From Monarcha castaneiventris obscurior (lineage: Eukaryota; Chordata; Aves; Passeriformes; Monarchidae): DNA of 64,000 nt. Each line of letters begins with the position of its first letter. The stretch's first letter is position 1. This document shows, piece by piece, positions 14,701 through 23,999 of this stretch. A model generated the notes under the pieces. The model ran no database searches, was not told the origin of the DNA, and was given only the letters and a program-made list of their open reading frames with translations. The stretch is from positions 16,861,001 through 16,925,000 of the forward strand of contig JAMPIT010000434.1 of assembly GCA_026261815.1 (NCBI GenBank). The letters run 5' to 3'. The position numbers were made by a program, and so were the translations under genes.

Positions 14701-15327
14701 TCACCAGGCATTTTTCACACTTGCACGGGACATTATGACAAAGCTCAACAGAAAAATGGTTTGTATTTCCAATTAGCATACAAACTAGTTACAATGAGAG
14801 GGCAGCTATCATAATTGGCTGAGTAGTAGCCCTACCAAAACACTCATGGGGATTACAGTAGTTGCTAGATCAAATTTGAGCAAACAGTGATTTATCACGC
14901 TTTATTACACATCAGTGCATAACTATTCATTATTTTGTATGAACGTTAACATTGGGCAGCCTGAAACTGATGTGTTGTTTCAAAATGCAATAGTGTGATC
15001 TGTCTTTTATTGTGTAGTCTCTTCTCCAGCTAATTTTTGAGATCTGGATTGTTATGTAAATGTTTAGGTTTTTTACCAAGTGATTAACAAAGTCTGGATA
15101 ACTGAGGAGGTCAAGTTGCAGCAGATCTCTGCTCTGGTTATTGCTTTGCAAGCGGGGGAAGTGGGGAGGGAGACTGGAAAAGCTAGAGATCTTTTTTCTG
15201 CATTTTATGACGTTGACACTCTTTTCTCTTTCAGAATGACAACAGTTCATCGGGGGCAGGTGGGCCAGTAAAAATAACAGAAAATCGATCTAAGAAGAGC
15301 AGCTTCTTTCGATGCACGCTACTTTGA
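8650..15327 (+). CDS. RAB8B: RAB8B, Rab-family small GTPase, exons for residues 42-207 (5' part outside window)
   Basis: Rab8 GTPases cycle between GDP and GTP and direct vesicle transport from the trans-Golgi and recycling endosomes to the plasma membrane. Seven exons are visible: 8650-8710, 9743-9803, 11177-11254, 11661-11750, 12549-12614, 14708-14758 and 15235-15327. All have AG acceptors and GT donors, and their phases join without a frameshift, giving 165 complete codons plus stop. The translation carries the G3 motif WDTAGQE (split between the first two exons), the effector-proximal [10 protein letters not shown] segment, G4 NKCD, G5 ETSAKSS and a C-terminal CTLL box for geranylgeranylation. 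The tail with NDNSS and [10 protein letters not shown] favours RAB8B over RAB8A. The implied full length, 207 residues, equals the mammalian protein. Residues 1-42, with the P-loop, must lie upstream of the window. CA12 follows convergently, as in mammals. Confidence 0.96.
9743..9803 (+). CDS. RAB8B: RAB8B exon, WDTAGQE switch II segment
   Basis: The acceptor gaattgtag precedes G-GAT-ACA and the donor is gtgagtgct. The exon carries the Mg/GTP-contacting DTAGQE motif with the catalytic Gln, then [14 protein letters not shown]. It ends in phase 0 after ATG. Confidence 0.95.
11177..11254 (+). CDS. RAB8B: RAB8B exon, [14 protein letters not shown] segment
   Basis: The exon has 26 complete codons between acceptor actttatttag and donor gtaagtgct. 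It encodes the core strand and the helix ending in NWIRNIEE, with both ends in phase 0. Confidence 0.95.
11661..11750 (+). CDS. RAB8B: RAB8B exon with G4 motif NKCD
   Basis: Thirty codons lie between acceptor cttcttccag and donor gtaagattt. The guanine-specificity motif NKCD is intact. The end reads QVSKEKGEK, where I recall the human protein having Arg in place of the second Lys, a conservative change. Confidence 0.95.
12549..12614 (+). CDS. RAB8B: RAB8B exon with G5 motif ETSAKSS
   Basis: Twenty-two codons lie between acceptor ctcttccag and donor gtaagaaat. The SAK base-recognition motif is intact. Confidence 0.95.
14708..14758 (+). CDS. RAB8B: RAB8B exon, [17 protein letters not shown]
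   Basis: Seventeen codons encode the last helix of the G domain. The acceptor is cctcaccag. The donor, gtttgtatt, departs from the GTRAGT consensus at several positions and is the weakest donor in the gene. Confidence 0.93.
15235..15327 (+). CDS. RAB8B: RAB8B last coding exon with CTLL prenylation box
   Basis: The acceptor is ctctttcag. Thirty codons plus TGA (15325-15327) encode the hypervariable tail, which includes a KK basic stretch and ends FFRCTLL. The Cys four from the end is the geranylgeranylation site. The third residue from the end is Thr, where I recall Ser in the human protein. Confidence 0.95.
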   Translation, partial: NDNSSSGAGGPVKITENRSKKSSFFRCTLL

Positions 15328-16052
15328 TGAACTTCTAATGATAGACTGCAGCACACTTAGAACCTTTTCTGCTTCTTTGAAAGCACAGGGTCACAAAGCC
15401 TCAGAAATAATACCACCAAGCTGCTGCTGAGAGCTCCATTGAACGTAGACTGCGATACACAAATACCAAGTGGATTTTGCTCACTAAGCCTATTGACCTG
15501 TCAGGCTCTTCTTTCTCAGATATGGAAGCTATGAAGTGGAGACACAAATGCAAGATTTAACTTGTTTTCCTTTTTTACTTTCTGTTTTATTGCCTGTTGC
15601 AAAAGCTGCTATGTTTCTTTTAACTTTGCACATCCATATTGGCCTCTTACTGCCTGTTACAGCACAATCTTACATTTGTATTTGCACAGTTTGACTTGTA
15701 AGTAAGATTCTTAACAGATTTGTGCAGTTTTCTTTCTCTTTTTAAACAAATTTATTTTCAAGCAGAAGAGCCAGGGGAAAAATTAAGTCTCATTTCCTTT
15801 ATTTTCTATGCTGTATACTTGTGGCCATGCAGTATGGATGTTGTTGCTCTAGTGATGAGAATTACTGTAACAATTGGCATTTAACAATTTGTACAGATTT
15901 TGTCTCTTAGATGCACAAATCTGTTTATGCAGAAGCTGTGGCTTCTATTCTGAATGTAGTATGTTGCTTTTCTTTCTTTACCAGACTTAGCAAAGTTGTG
16001 TTCTGAATTGCCAGTCACTGTCTGATTCACAGATGCACCTTTCAGTTATTTG

Positions 16053-16058
16053 AATAAA
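16053..16058 (+). terminator. RAB8B: Proximal poly(A) signal of RAB8B
   Basis: AATAAA lies about 725 bases after the stop codon and is followed by a T-rich stretch. It would give a short 3' UTR isoform. Confidence 0.4.
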
Positions 16059-18927
16059 CACAGTGTCTTTCCTCACTTAACTTCCCTTTATTAGCTCAGA
16101 CTGCACCTTTTTTTGTTTCTGATGAGGAAGTACACTCTGGATTTGAAATCATCACCACAAATTGGCCTCGTCACTATCACTTAAGTGGCTTGTGGAAGCT
16201 GAATGCATGAGTTTTGAGTAACCTCTTTGTGGATTCACTTGTTCAGAAATGACTGCTTCTAAAGGTGACTTCCATTTCTACTCTTAATTCTAATGATAGT
16301 TCGTTAACGTCTGTAAGCATCGACCCTTGACAACAGAGGTGTCCAAAACCAAGCTTCCTGGGCAGTTGCTAAAGTATATCAAGTTTTGGCACTAAGGAAG
16401 CTTTGCATTAGGGCTGTAATGTACTCCCAGTTATGCAGTTAATGCTGAATGTGTGTCTTTGGTCTGCTCGAGCAGTTGTTTTTTTCATCAAAAACTGGTA
16501 CAGTGACCTAGACTGTTAGAAGCAGAGGTGAAACATAGTTGCCTTTTTTACTCAACTGAGCATTGTATAACTTAGTCTTTGTTCTACTACTTTTTTATTG
16601 TCTTCTGAAAAATTTCCTCGATGAGCAATTAAAACAGGTGCTTTAGTTCTGTTGGTGTGCCAAACGTGGACCATTGTAAGCTTTAACTACAAGTTTGTGT
16701 CCAGCATGTTTGCTGTTAGGGGATGGGTGTGTTCTGTCATTGTCAAAGGAAACGTCTGATGTGCTTGCTTTTGCTTCACTTCGTTGTCTGGAGTTGTAAA
16801 CAGTGAGTTGGTTGTTACCACAGATAACCACTTCATTTTGCTGTGTCAGGTACTGAATTTGTCTGGGTCTGTTCTGAGTAGTTTGAAAGGGAACAGGCCA
16901 ATAGCGTTAGATGTAAAGCTTTTGATTTTAAAAGGTTTAACCTTAGTAGCTGGTTCCATAAAGTTTTAAGTGGTTATCAGCCTGTCCCCGTGTGTAGTTT
17001 AATAGAAGTAGTTCTTGTAACTAGTTGGTGGATCTCATAAACTGCTGTTGCTGCACTAGAACAGAGAAACCTTCATGGCAACAAGGTTTAGTGGAAAAAC
17101 AAAGCAACCCTAACTGCTCCAGTGTCTACCCTTGATGTTTTTCTTGGACAGGCTAAAGCAGTTATGTTTTCTGTATGGTTAAAAAAAGTGCTTCTATACA
17201 GAAAGTGTTGTGACACCAATTATGAATGTTGTTTATTTTCAGTAATTTACCTCTGACTTATTTGGTGTCGTAATACTTTGATTTTTATCTCAGGGGTTGT
17301 CTGCAAACCAAAACTGACATGTTCTGTGTTTGGCACTGTTTACAGAATGCTTTGTATTGTTTTTCCTGTCTTCACTGTGTGGTAAATGTTCATTCAATAT
17401 TAGTCTCCATGAACTTCCCTTTGAAAGAGCCTGTAAGTAGTAGAGTCTATGAAGTGCTTCTTGAAGCAGCAGCGAATTGGGGTATCTGCTCTGTATGGGG
17501 GAGGGTGGGAGGGAGAAAAAAAACTTGCTATTTTCTTACATTTAGCTGTGCTAAACTGTACATAAATGTGAGGTAAGACCATAGGAAATTCACTTTATGC
17601 ATGAGAAAGTACTGCAGTAAATATTTCACTTTGCTTATTGTTCATGTACAGTTCATCTTTTTCTATTTGTAGAAGAATTTAATGCAATTTTGTTGTCATC
17701 TGCTGAAACTGAAGAATTCTAATTTCATGTGGTCTTATGGATAAGGTAAAATGCAGATTTCTTTCTGTCTTTGCCCCCACCCCACTTCTCCAGCAGTATT
17801 AGATGGCTGAGTGGCTGCACTTTATCAGTGTGCTAACTTTTGGTCAGTAGAGACCTTTCCATGTACAGTCCGCCCTGTCAGACGTGGAAAAATGTGCTGT
17901 ATCTTAGCGTGCAAATCAGCTGTATGTTCTACTGGGATATTTTAGCTATGTTTTCCTCTAGACAGGCGGGTGATGATAATGGTATGTTCTGCCTACGCAT
18001 CAGATGCTGGGTATTACAGGCTTTTCTAGTATCACTATGATTGTTTTGTGCAGTCCCTGTTGCTACTTTGCTCAAGACTATATAATCCTAAGTTTTGAAG
18101 GACTCTTAACTATACCTCAGTCAACTAGTTAGTACTCTAATGCCCATTAGAATTAAAGTCATATACTTATTATTCATTAAGCAGCAAATGTATTTCTGTT
18201 TCCTTCCAGAAATTGCCATTAACCTTTCAGGAAAGCAGACATTTTTTGGTGGATTTCAATAAAACAAAAATGCTGCTTATTCTTTGGAGTTTTAGGAGAA
18301 CTTCCCTCAACCCCATGCCTGTGTGCTCTATCTTGACCAATATTTTTCTAAATGGTTTTTTAAAAAAGCCAGATGAAAAACAAACTGATCTCAATGTTTT
18401 GCAATTTTAGCTTTCAGTCTGTGCTCAGCAAAACATGCACAAGTAGTTTTTGTTGAGTGTATATAGAATATGTTATTGACTTATCTGGGAGTGCTAATAT
18501 TGCTAAAGCTTAAACCACTCACGAAACTTAATGCAGCTCACTTTTCTCTTTGGGGGACAGTCTCAAAAATGGTGATTGACTTTTCAGACTGGTAGTTCTT
18601 TTTACAGAAAATTTTTCCCATTGTAAGTAACTTTCTCATACTAGTCTGCTGAAGTTAAGTGAATTACGTGGATCATTTTCACAAGTGAATAAAGGAGTCT
18701 TGAATGTACATATCACATTAAAATATTGTGAATGCATAATGAAAGTACATCGATAATATGTAAAATGCATAAATGTGTTATTTGTGAAAATGCATCTGTT
18801 GTTTGGTTACCTGTTAATGTAACAGAATTTTTGCAATGTTAAACTTGCTAAGGATTGGTCTGTAGGTGATAATAGGTCTTTTTTCTCCTCCATTCACTGA
18901 ACTGCTTATACCATTCTCATTCTTATA

Positions 18928-18933
18928 AATAAA
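18928..18933 (+). terminator. RAB8B: Candidate distal poly(A) signal of RAB8B
   Basis: AATAAA is followed by ACTTGTATTTCTTTCTTCC and a short A run. Another hexamer at 18688 lies just upstream. Confidence 0.35.
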
Positions 18934-19364
18934 ACTTGTATTTCTTTCTTCCAAAAAAAGCAGGATTTACATTGATTTTTCTTGTTTCTGGTGAATTTAA
19001 CTATTTCAGTGCATTCCTATGGCCTTACGAACATTTTTGCAAATAAAACTTCAATTACCATTATTTTAATGCTATATAGCTACTAAATTCAGAATAAAAA
19101 GTATAGTCCTTGAGAAAATGCTTAATTTTGAAATAGAAGTGTTCTACTGTGTGTGTTTAAGCACATTTTACCTCTGGTATAAAGGTGTAATGTGAAAAGC
19201 TCCTGCAGATAAAAGTGAACTTGTCATGTGGTTAACTTGTAAACCTAATCATTAATCGTGTATTGATGTATATAGACAGAAAAACCAAACCCAGCTCCTA
19301 AGAAAACCTTCATAGTCCAATAGTTTTATTATTTCATGTGAACTTTTTTACAGTGTGTGTCTCA

Positions 19365-19370
19365 AATAAA
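19365..19370 (+). terminator. RAB8B: Candidate most distal poly(A) signal of RAB8B
   Basis: AATAAA is preceded by a T- and GT-rich stretch and followed by T/G-rich sequence. After it I see no further AATAAA on this strand until 21866. It is the working choice for the gene end. Confidence 0.4.
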
Positions 19371-19390
19371 AGTTACATAATGAAAAGCAT

Positions 19391-21690
19391 TTTGGAGTAT
19401 TTTGTATGAAATATTCCACGTAGTTTTTATACAGTTGGCATTTCCACTCTACTTTTGATACGTTTGTTGTGGAAAGGTGTCCAGCTGAGTTGCATCTGTA
19501 AAGATTAGTTTAACTAGTGATAAACCACAAGGGTTTTTGTCTGGCTTTGCTTGTTCCTAAACTTGACTCTTCTTTAGAGTTGTCCAGAAAAATCCTTTAT
19601 TTCTGTAGTTATTGCTTAAATCTGTTATTTTGATGAGCTTCAGTTTCCTGAGAAACAATTTTTCCAGACATTTAGTGTCATGAAATGCCCTTTCAAAGTA
19701 ACTTCTGAGCAATGCCTGTAAAGATAACATGAGACACAATTAACAATTTGATTAAGAATTATCTACTCACTTAAGCTGTTAACATTTTCTTTTTTGTTGT
19801 TGCTTTAAATCATCATTATATGAAAGGTATGACTCTGAAATAATCTGGAGCACAAATATCATTGCATCAATATAGCACATACTGTTTGTCCAGCAACTTG
19901 TTGAGGAACAAATCCCAAATTGAGGAATTTGACAAATACTTGTTAGCGGTTATATTAGCAATAGTTTCTGTCTTTCAAATTATTGCGGTTTGGCAGTAGC
20001 TTGCAATTGGTACAAAAATTAGCAAACATCAGGAAAGAAGGGTTTATCTACCCAAGACAAAAGCAGGTTAATAGTTGAGACATCCTAAGGAATAAATGGG
20101 AAACTCCTGGATGACAGATAGCTTCTAAAGTGTGTTTTCTACATGTTCCTCTCACCAGCTGTATTTAGCTGAAAGGATATATTGTCTGTACCCTAAGCAA
20201 CACAAAGCTAGAGTTCCATCCTTGTTACACCTTACAATTTCTTGCTTCTGGTTTGCTTTGTTGTTTGCTTGTTTTCAGTCTTCTGGCAGACAAATTTGCT
20301 GCTTTAGAAGCAGCTGTTTAAGCATTATCTTACATATCCCCTAGATATGAGCTGGGTTTAGATGCTCAGCAGTCCTTAGGTCCTCACTGTGGTTAGTGAC
20401 ATTTTAAGTACATTTGCATTCTGCATTTGTTAAAAGGAAATAGCAGACATGCCTACACTACATAAAAATGGTGATTTATTACAGCTTCTGTCTGGATCTA
20501 TTTTTGGTTGCAGACTAGCAATTATGATACGACTACTGCACACTTGTAGATTAGAGGCAAGTTGTTGGTACACATGTAGAATGTATCCAGATTTTATGAT
20601 CTGGTAAATTGCCTTTTTCATAAATTACTCTTTTTTCAACTTGGTTGACTAGTGGCTCTTTAAAATTCTTGAACTAATACAATAAGATTTCACAATAATT
20701 TTTCTTTAGAAAGATCTAATCTTCAAGAGATGAGATACATGAATGAAGCTTTTATGTTGCATAATGTTCTCGCCATCTGGAGGTTTAAAGAAAGGGCATG
20801 GCATGGAGTGCAAAACATACTGAAAAGTTGTGCTCTTGGATGTGTTGTAGTTCCTTCAAAAATGTTTACTGTCTTCAGCAGAGCACATCAGCAATAAGCT
20901 GCTGCTGTGAGCAAATCCTCCATGAATTCCTCCAAGCACATAGTTGGTACTTGTTGATAGTTTAATTTGTGAAATAAAGTTGTAAGTTATGAGCAGGATA
21001 TGAGAATTTTCCCCATCCGAGGAATTAACAGGTTTAATGAATTGTGGAAAGTTGCGTGACTTAAACTGTACTACTGAATGCACTGTACTGCCTTCAAAGT
21101 GACCAAGAAGTCTGTGAATATGCACTAAGTCTTAAGAATTTCAGCCTAGTTAATCTTAACTACCTTCCTTGAGTAGGTGGCTGAGATGACTTTCTGCAGT
21201 TGTGACCTTTTCTGCCTCTGCCACCCTCCAGAGGTGTGTCCATGACACACAGCTCTGACTGGTGTCCCAAGGCCACATGTTTGGCACTGGGCCGTCACAT
21301 CCATGGACTTGCTTCAAAACAGGTTTTGATTTCTCAGGGAAATGCTACCATTGTGCCCACTGACTTTTCTGACTTGGTTTAACACCTTTGCAGAACAGCA
21401 TAAAGCAGTGATGCTCCTGTGACACTTCCTTTGGGACAGGAGCTGGCAGAGCCCGGGGCTCACGCCCTTCTCTGCTGCGTCCTCGCTTCCGGTTCTGCCT
21501 CACCCACAGACGTATTTTTGTATGCAGTGGAAAAGTGCAGACTTCACTTACCCAATTAAATACAAGTGAAGTGCAAATTACGTAATCTTTTTTAATGAAA
21601 GTTGAATGTTTAATTTATTTTCGTGCTGTTCACAAATCTCTACTGCTACTTTTACTTACTTTTTTATTTTTCCTTTTTTTTTTTTTTTCC
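19391..21690. other. Intergenic sequence after RAB8B, no gene recognised
   Basis: The stretch is AT-rich with only short chance ORFs and no recognised protein. A poly-T tract at about 21670-21690 ends in cccctccag and is treated under the next entry. Confidence 0.5.
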
Positions 21691-21697
21691 CCTCCAG

Positions 21698-21890
21698 GCA
21701 ACATAAGGAACTAACTAGCTCTGGTCTGTATTCTAGATGAAGGACAGAATTTCTTCAACAAGGCTGAACAACTTCTGTCCCTGTCTTAATACTGCTGAAT
21801 GCTGCTTCTGAGCTTCCTCACCCAACTGCAATCACTTTGTAACCTTGACACTTGTGCTCTGAACCAATAAAACACGGGCAAAAGGCAACC
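21698..21890 (+). other. Possible orphan terminal exon (acceptor plus poly(A) signal)
   Basis: A long pyrimidine tract ending cccctccag at 21697 makes a near-ideal 3' splice site. AATAAA follows at 21866-21871, with T/GT-rich sequence after it. The interval has no long reading frame. It could be the last exon of a noncoding RNA or of an alternative RAB8B transcript. Spliced to the RAB8B exon ending at 14758 it would read Ala-Thr-stop and lose the CTLL box. This is inference only, because poly-T tracts create acceptor look-alikes by chance. Confidence 0.25.
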
Positions 21891-22171
21891 ACATGTGTCC
21901 TACATACTGTTTATATGTAATTTTCCAGAATAGCACTGGTAGATGTACTTTAAATGGCTGAGCAGTTCCTTGCACCAAGTGTGGAGAGGGACCGGTCTTT
22001 AAAACCAGGTCTTGATTAATTAATTGAGTTCAATGTGCTGTTTAGGCAGACAGGGCTGCGTTACTCCGCGGCTGCTTCGTCTGCTTGAAGGGAGGGCAGG
22101 GACAAACCCGGTGCTGCACGAGGCAGGGCTGGAACCCTTCCCCTTCCTTGTCTCCCGTTTAGGAGCAGCGA

Positions 22172-22955
22172 GACCCCGCTGCCCGCCTTGCTGAGGGGAT
22201 CAGGTGCGAGACCCCGCTGCCCGCCTTGCTGAGGGGATCGGCGGCCAGACCTCTCCTGAGGGGATCAGGTGCGAGACCCCGCTGCGCGCCTTGCTGAGGG
22301 GATCGGCGGCCAGACCCCGCTGCCCGCCTTGCTGAGGGGATCGGCGGCCAGACCCCGCTGCCTGCCTTGCTGAGGGGATCGGCGGCCAGACCCCGCTGCC
22401 CGCCTTGCTGAGGGGATCGGCGGCCAGACCTCTCCTGAGGGGATCAGGTGCGAGACCCCGCTGCCCGCCTTGCTGAGGGGGTCGGCGGCGAGACCCCGCT
22501 GCCCGCCTTGCTGAGGGGATCGGCGGCCAGACCCCGCTGCCCGCCTTGCTGAGGGGATCGGCGGCCAGACCTCTCCTGAGGGGATCAGGTGCGAGACCCC
22601 GCTGCCCGCCTTGCTGAGGGGGTCGGTGGCGAGACCCCGCTGCCCGCCTTGCTGAGGGGATCGGCGGCGAGACCCCGCTGCCTGCCTTGCTGAGGGGATC
22701 GGCGGCCAGACCCTGTTGCCCGCCTTGCTGAGGGGATTGGCGGCCAGACCCCGCTGCCCGCCTTGCTGAGGGGGTCGGCGGCGAGACTCCTCCTGAGCGG
22801 ATCATGTGCGAGACCCATCTGCCCGCCCCGCTGAGGAGATCAGCTGTGAGGCCCCGCTGCCTGTCTCGGTGAGGAGGTCGGCGGCGAGACCCCTCGCCCG
22901 TGCCGGTGAGATCGGAGGCGAGACCCCCCTTCCCGCCTCGCTGAGGGGACCAGCG
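22172..22955. repeat. 38-bp minisatellite with 27-bp short variant, 22 units
   Basis: Units begin with GACCCCGCTG and continue through CCTTGCTGAGGGG and GATCGGCGGC. I counted unit starts at 22172, 22210, 22248, 22275, 22313, 22351, 22389, 22427, 22454, 22492, 22530, 22568, 22595, 22633, 22671, 22709, 22747, 22785, 22812, 22850, 22888 and 22922. Most steps are exactly 38. The four units at 22248, 22427, 22568 and 22785 are 27 bp, having lost 11 bp of the CTGCCCGCC part. The last units are more diverged and one step is 34. All three minus-strand frames stay open across the array because the unit lacks stop codons. The resulting 201-residue open frame is a by-product, not a supported gene. Confidence 0.95.
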
Positions 22956-23650
22956 CTAGCCCGCGGGGCCTCGGGCCGCCTCGCAGCGTGAGGCGGGCGT
23001 GGCCGCGGCTCGGTGCCGGCGGCAGCCGCACAGCCGGGGCAGGCACTGCGGGAGGGCGGCGGCCCCGCGTTCGGGGGCACAGGGCAAGGGGGCCGCGCTG
23101 ACTCGGGGCTTTCCGCGCACGGTCGCGGAGGGGAGGCCGGGGATGGGGACGGCTCCGGCGCTTTTCTTAGATGGCGCAGGCAGCTCCCGCCCGCCCCGGC
23201 CTCTCCTCGGACGCTCTTGTGGGTAGCCCACGCCCACATGCCCGGGGTGCCGGCGGGGAATGCGGGCACGGCTCCCCGGGAAACCAGCGTGGTCCGTGGC
23301 CTCGCGGGCCCAGGGGCCCGCCGGCCACCTTGGCCCAGGCTCCCCACAGCGATCCTTAGTGGCCACAAATATCCCCAGCGCCTTGTCCCACGGCCTCGGT
23401 CACCCGCTGGGCGGTGACCCCACCGTGAGGGGTACGCCAGGTGCGGGCTGTGCCTGTGTGCACCTCACAGCCGTGCCGTGGTGCCTGGGGATACAAAACT
23501 CGGTGATCTTCACGTGATGGTCGCTGCGGTTTGGTTACCCCGGGGGTGTTCCTGAGGAAGCTCCCAGTGCTGGGTTACGGTGAGCGGTACGGCCGGGAGA
23601 ACGCCCTGGGTGCGGGGATGCGCGGCCTCTGCCCCGCGCAGGTGACCGGG

Positions 23651-23944
23651 GTGTCCCAGGAGAGGTGTCCCAGGAGAGGTGTCCCAGGAGAGGTGTCCCA
23701 GCAGGGGTGTCCCAGGAGAGGTGTCCCAGCAGGGGTGTCCCAGCAGGGGTGTCCCAGGAGAGGTGTCCTAGCAGGGGTGTCCCAGGAGAGGTGTCCCAGG
23801 AGAGGTGTCCCAGGAGGGGTGTCCCAGGACGGGTGTCCCAGGAGAGGTGTCCCAGCAGGGGTGTCCCAGGACGGGTGTCCCAGGAGGGGTGTCCCAGCAG
23901 GGGTGTCCCAGGAGAGGTGTCCCAGGAGAGGTGTCCCAGCCGGG
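23651..23944. repeat. 14-bp minisatellite, 21 units without indels
   Basis: The unit is GTGTCCCAGGAGAG or its variant GTGTCCCAGCAGGG, with a few further point variants. Unit starts run from 23651 to 23931 in steps of exactly 14. Three units make 42 bp, so each frame translates as a 14-residue periodic peptide on either strand. These peptides, containing RCPRRGVP on the plus strand and LLGHLSWDT on the minus strand, have no known counterpart and are judged spurious. Confidence 0.96.
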
Positions 23945-23999
23945 AGAGGGCCGGCCCCGAGCCCCGGCTCGCCAAGCTGGGCCCATTCCGGCTCTGATG

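Larger units (their letters stand above)
15328..19390 (+). other. RAB8B: RAB8B 3' untranslated region (probable extent)
   Basis: AT-rich sequence follows the stop codon with no recognisable coding. AATAAA hexamers at 16053, 18688, 18928, 19042 and 19365 offer several ends. A UTR of about 4 kb to the last of these is inferred from the known long 3' UTR of mammalian RAB8B. The true end or ends cannot be fixed from sequence alone. Confidence 0.55.

Noticed and set aside
22200..22818. 201- and 77-codon minus-strand ORFs over the 38-bp array
   Set aside because: The unit has no stop codon in any minus frame and its length is not a multiple of three. Open frames therefore follow automatically and carry no coding evidence.
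22802..23417. GC-rich ORFs of up to 188 codons in the CpG core
   Set aside because: They overlap in several frames on both strands, as expected where AT-rich stop codons are rare. No conserved domain was seen.
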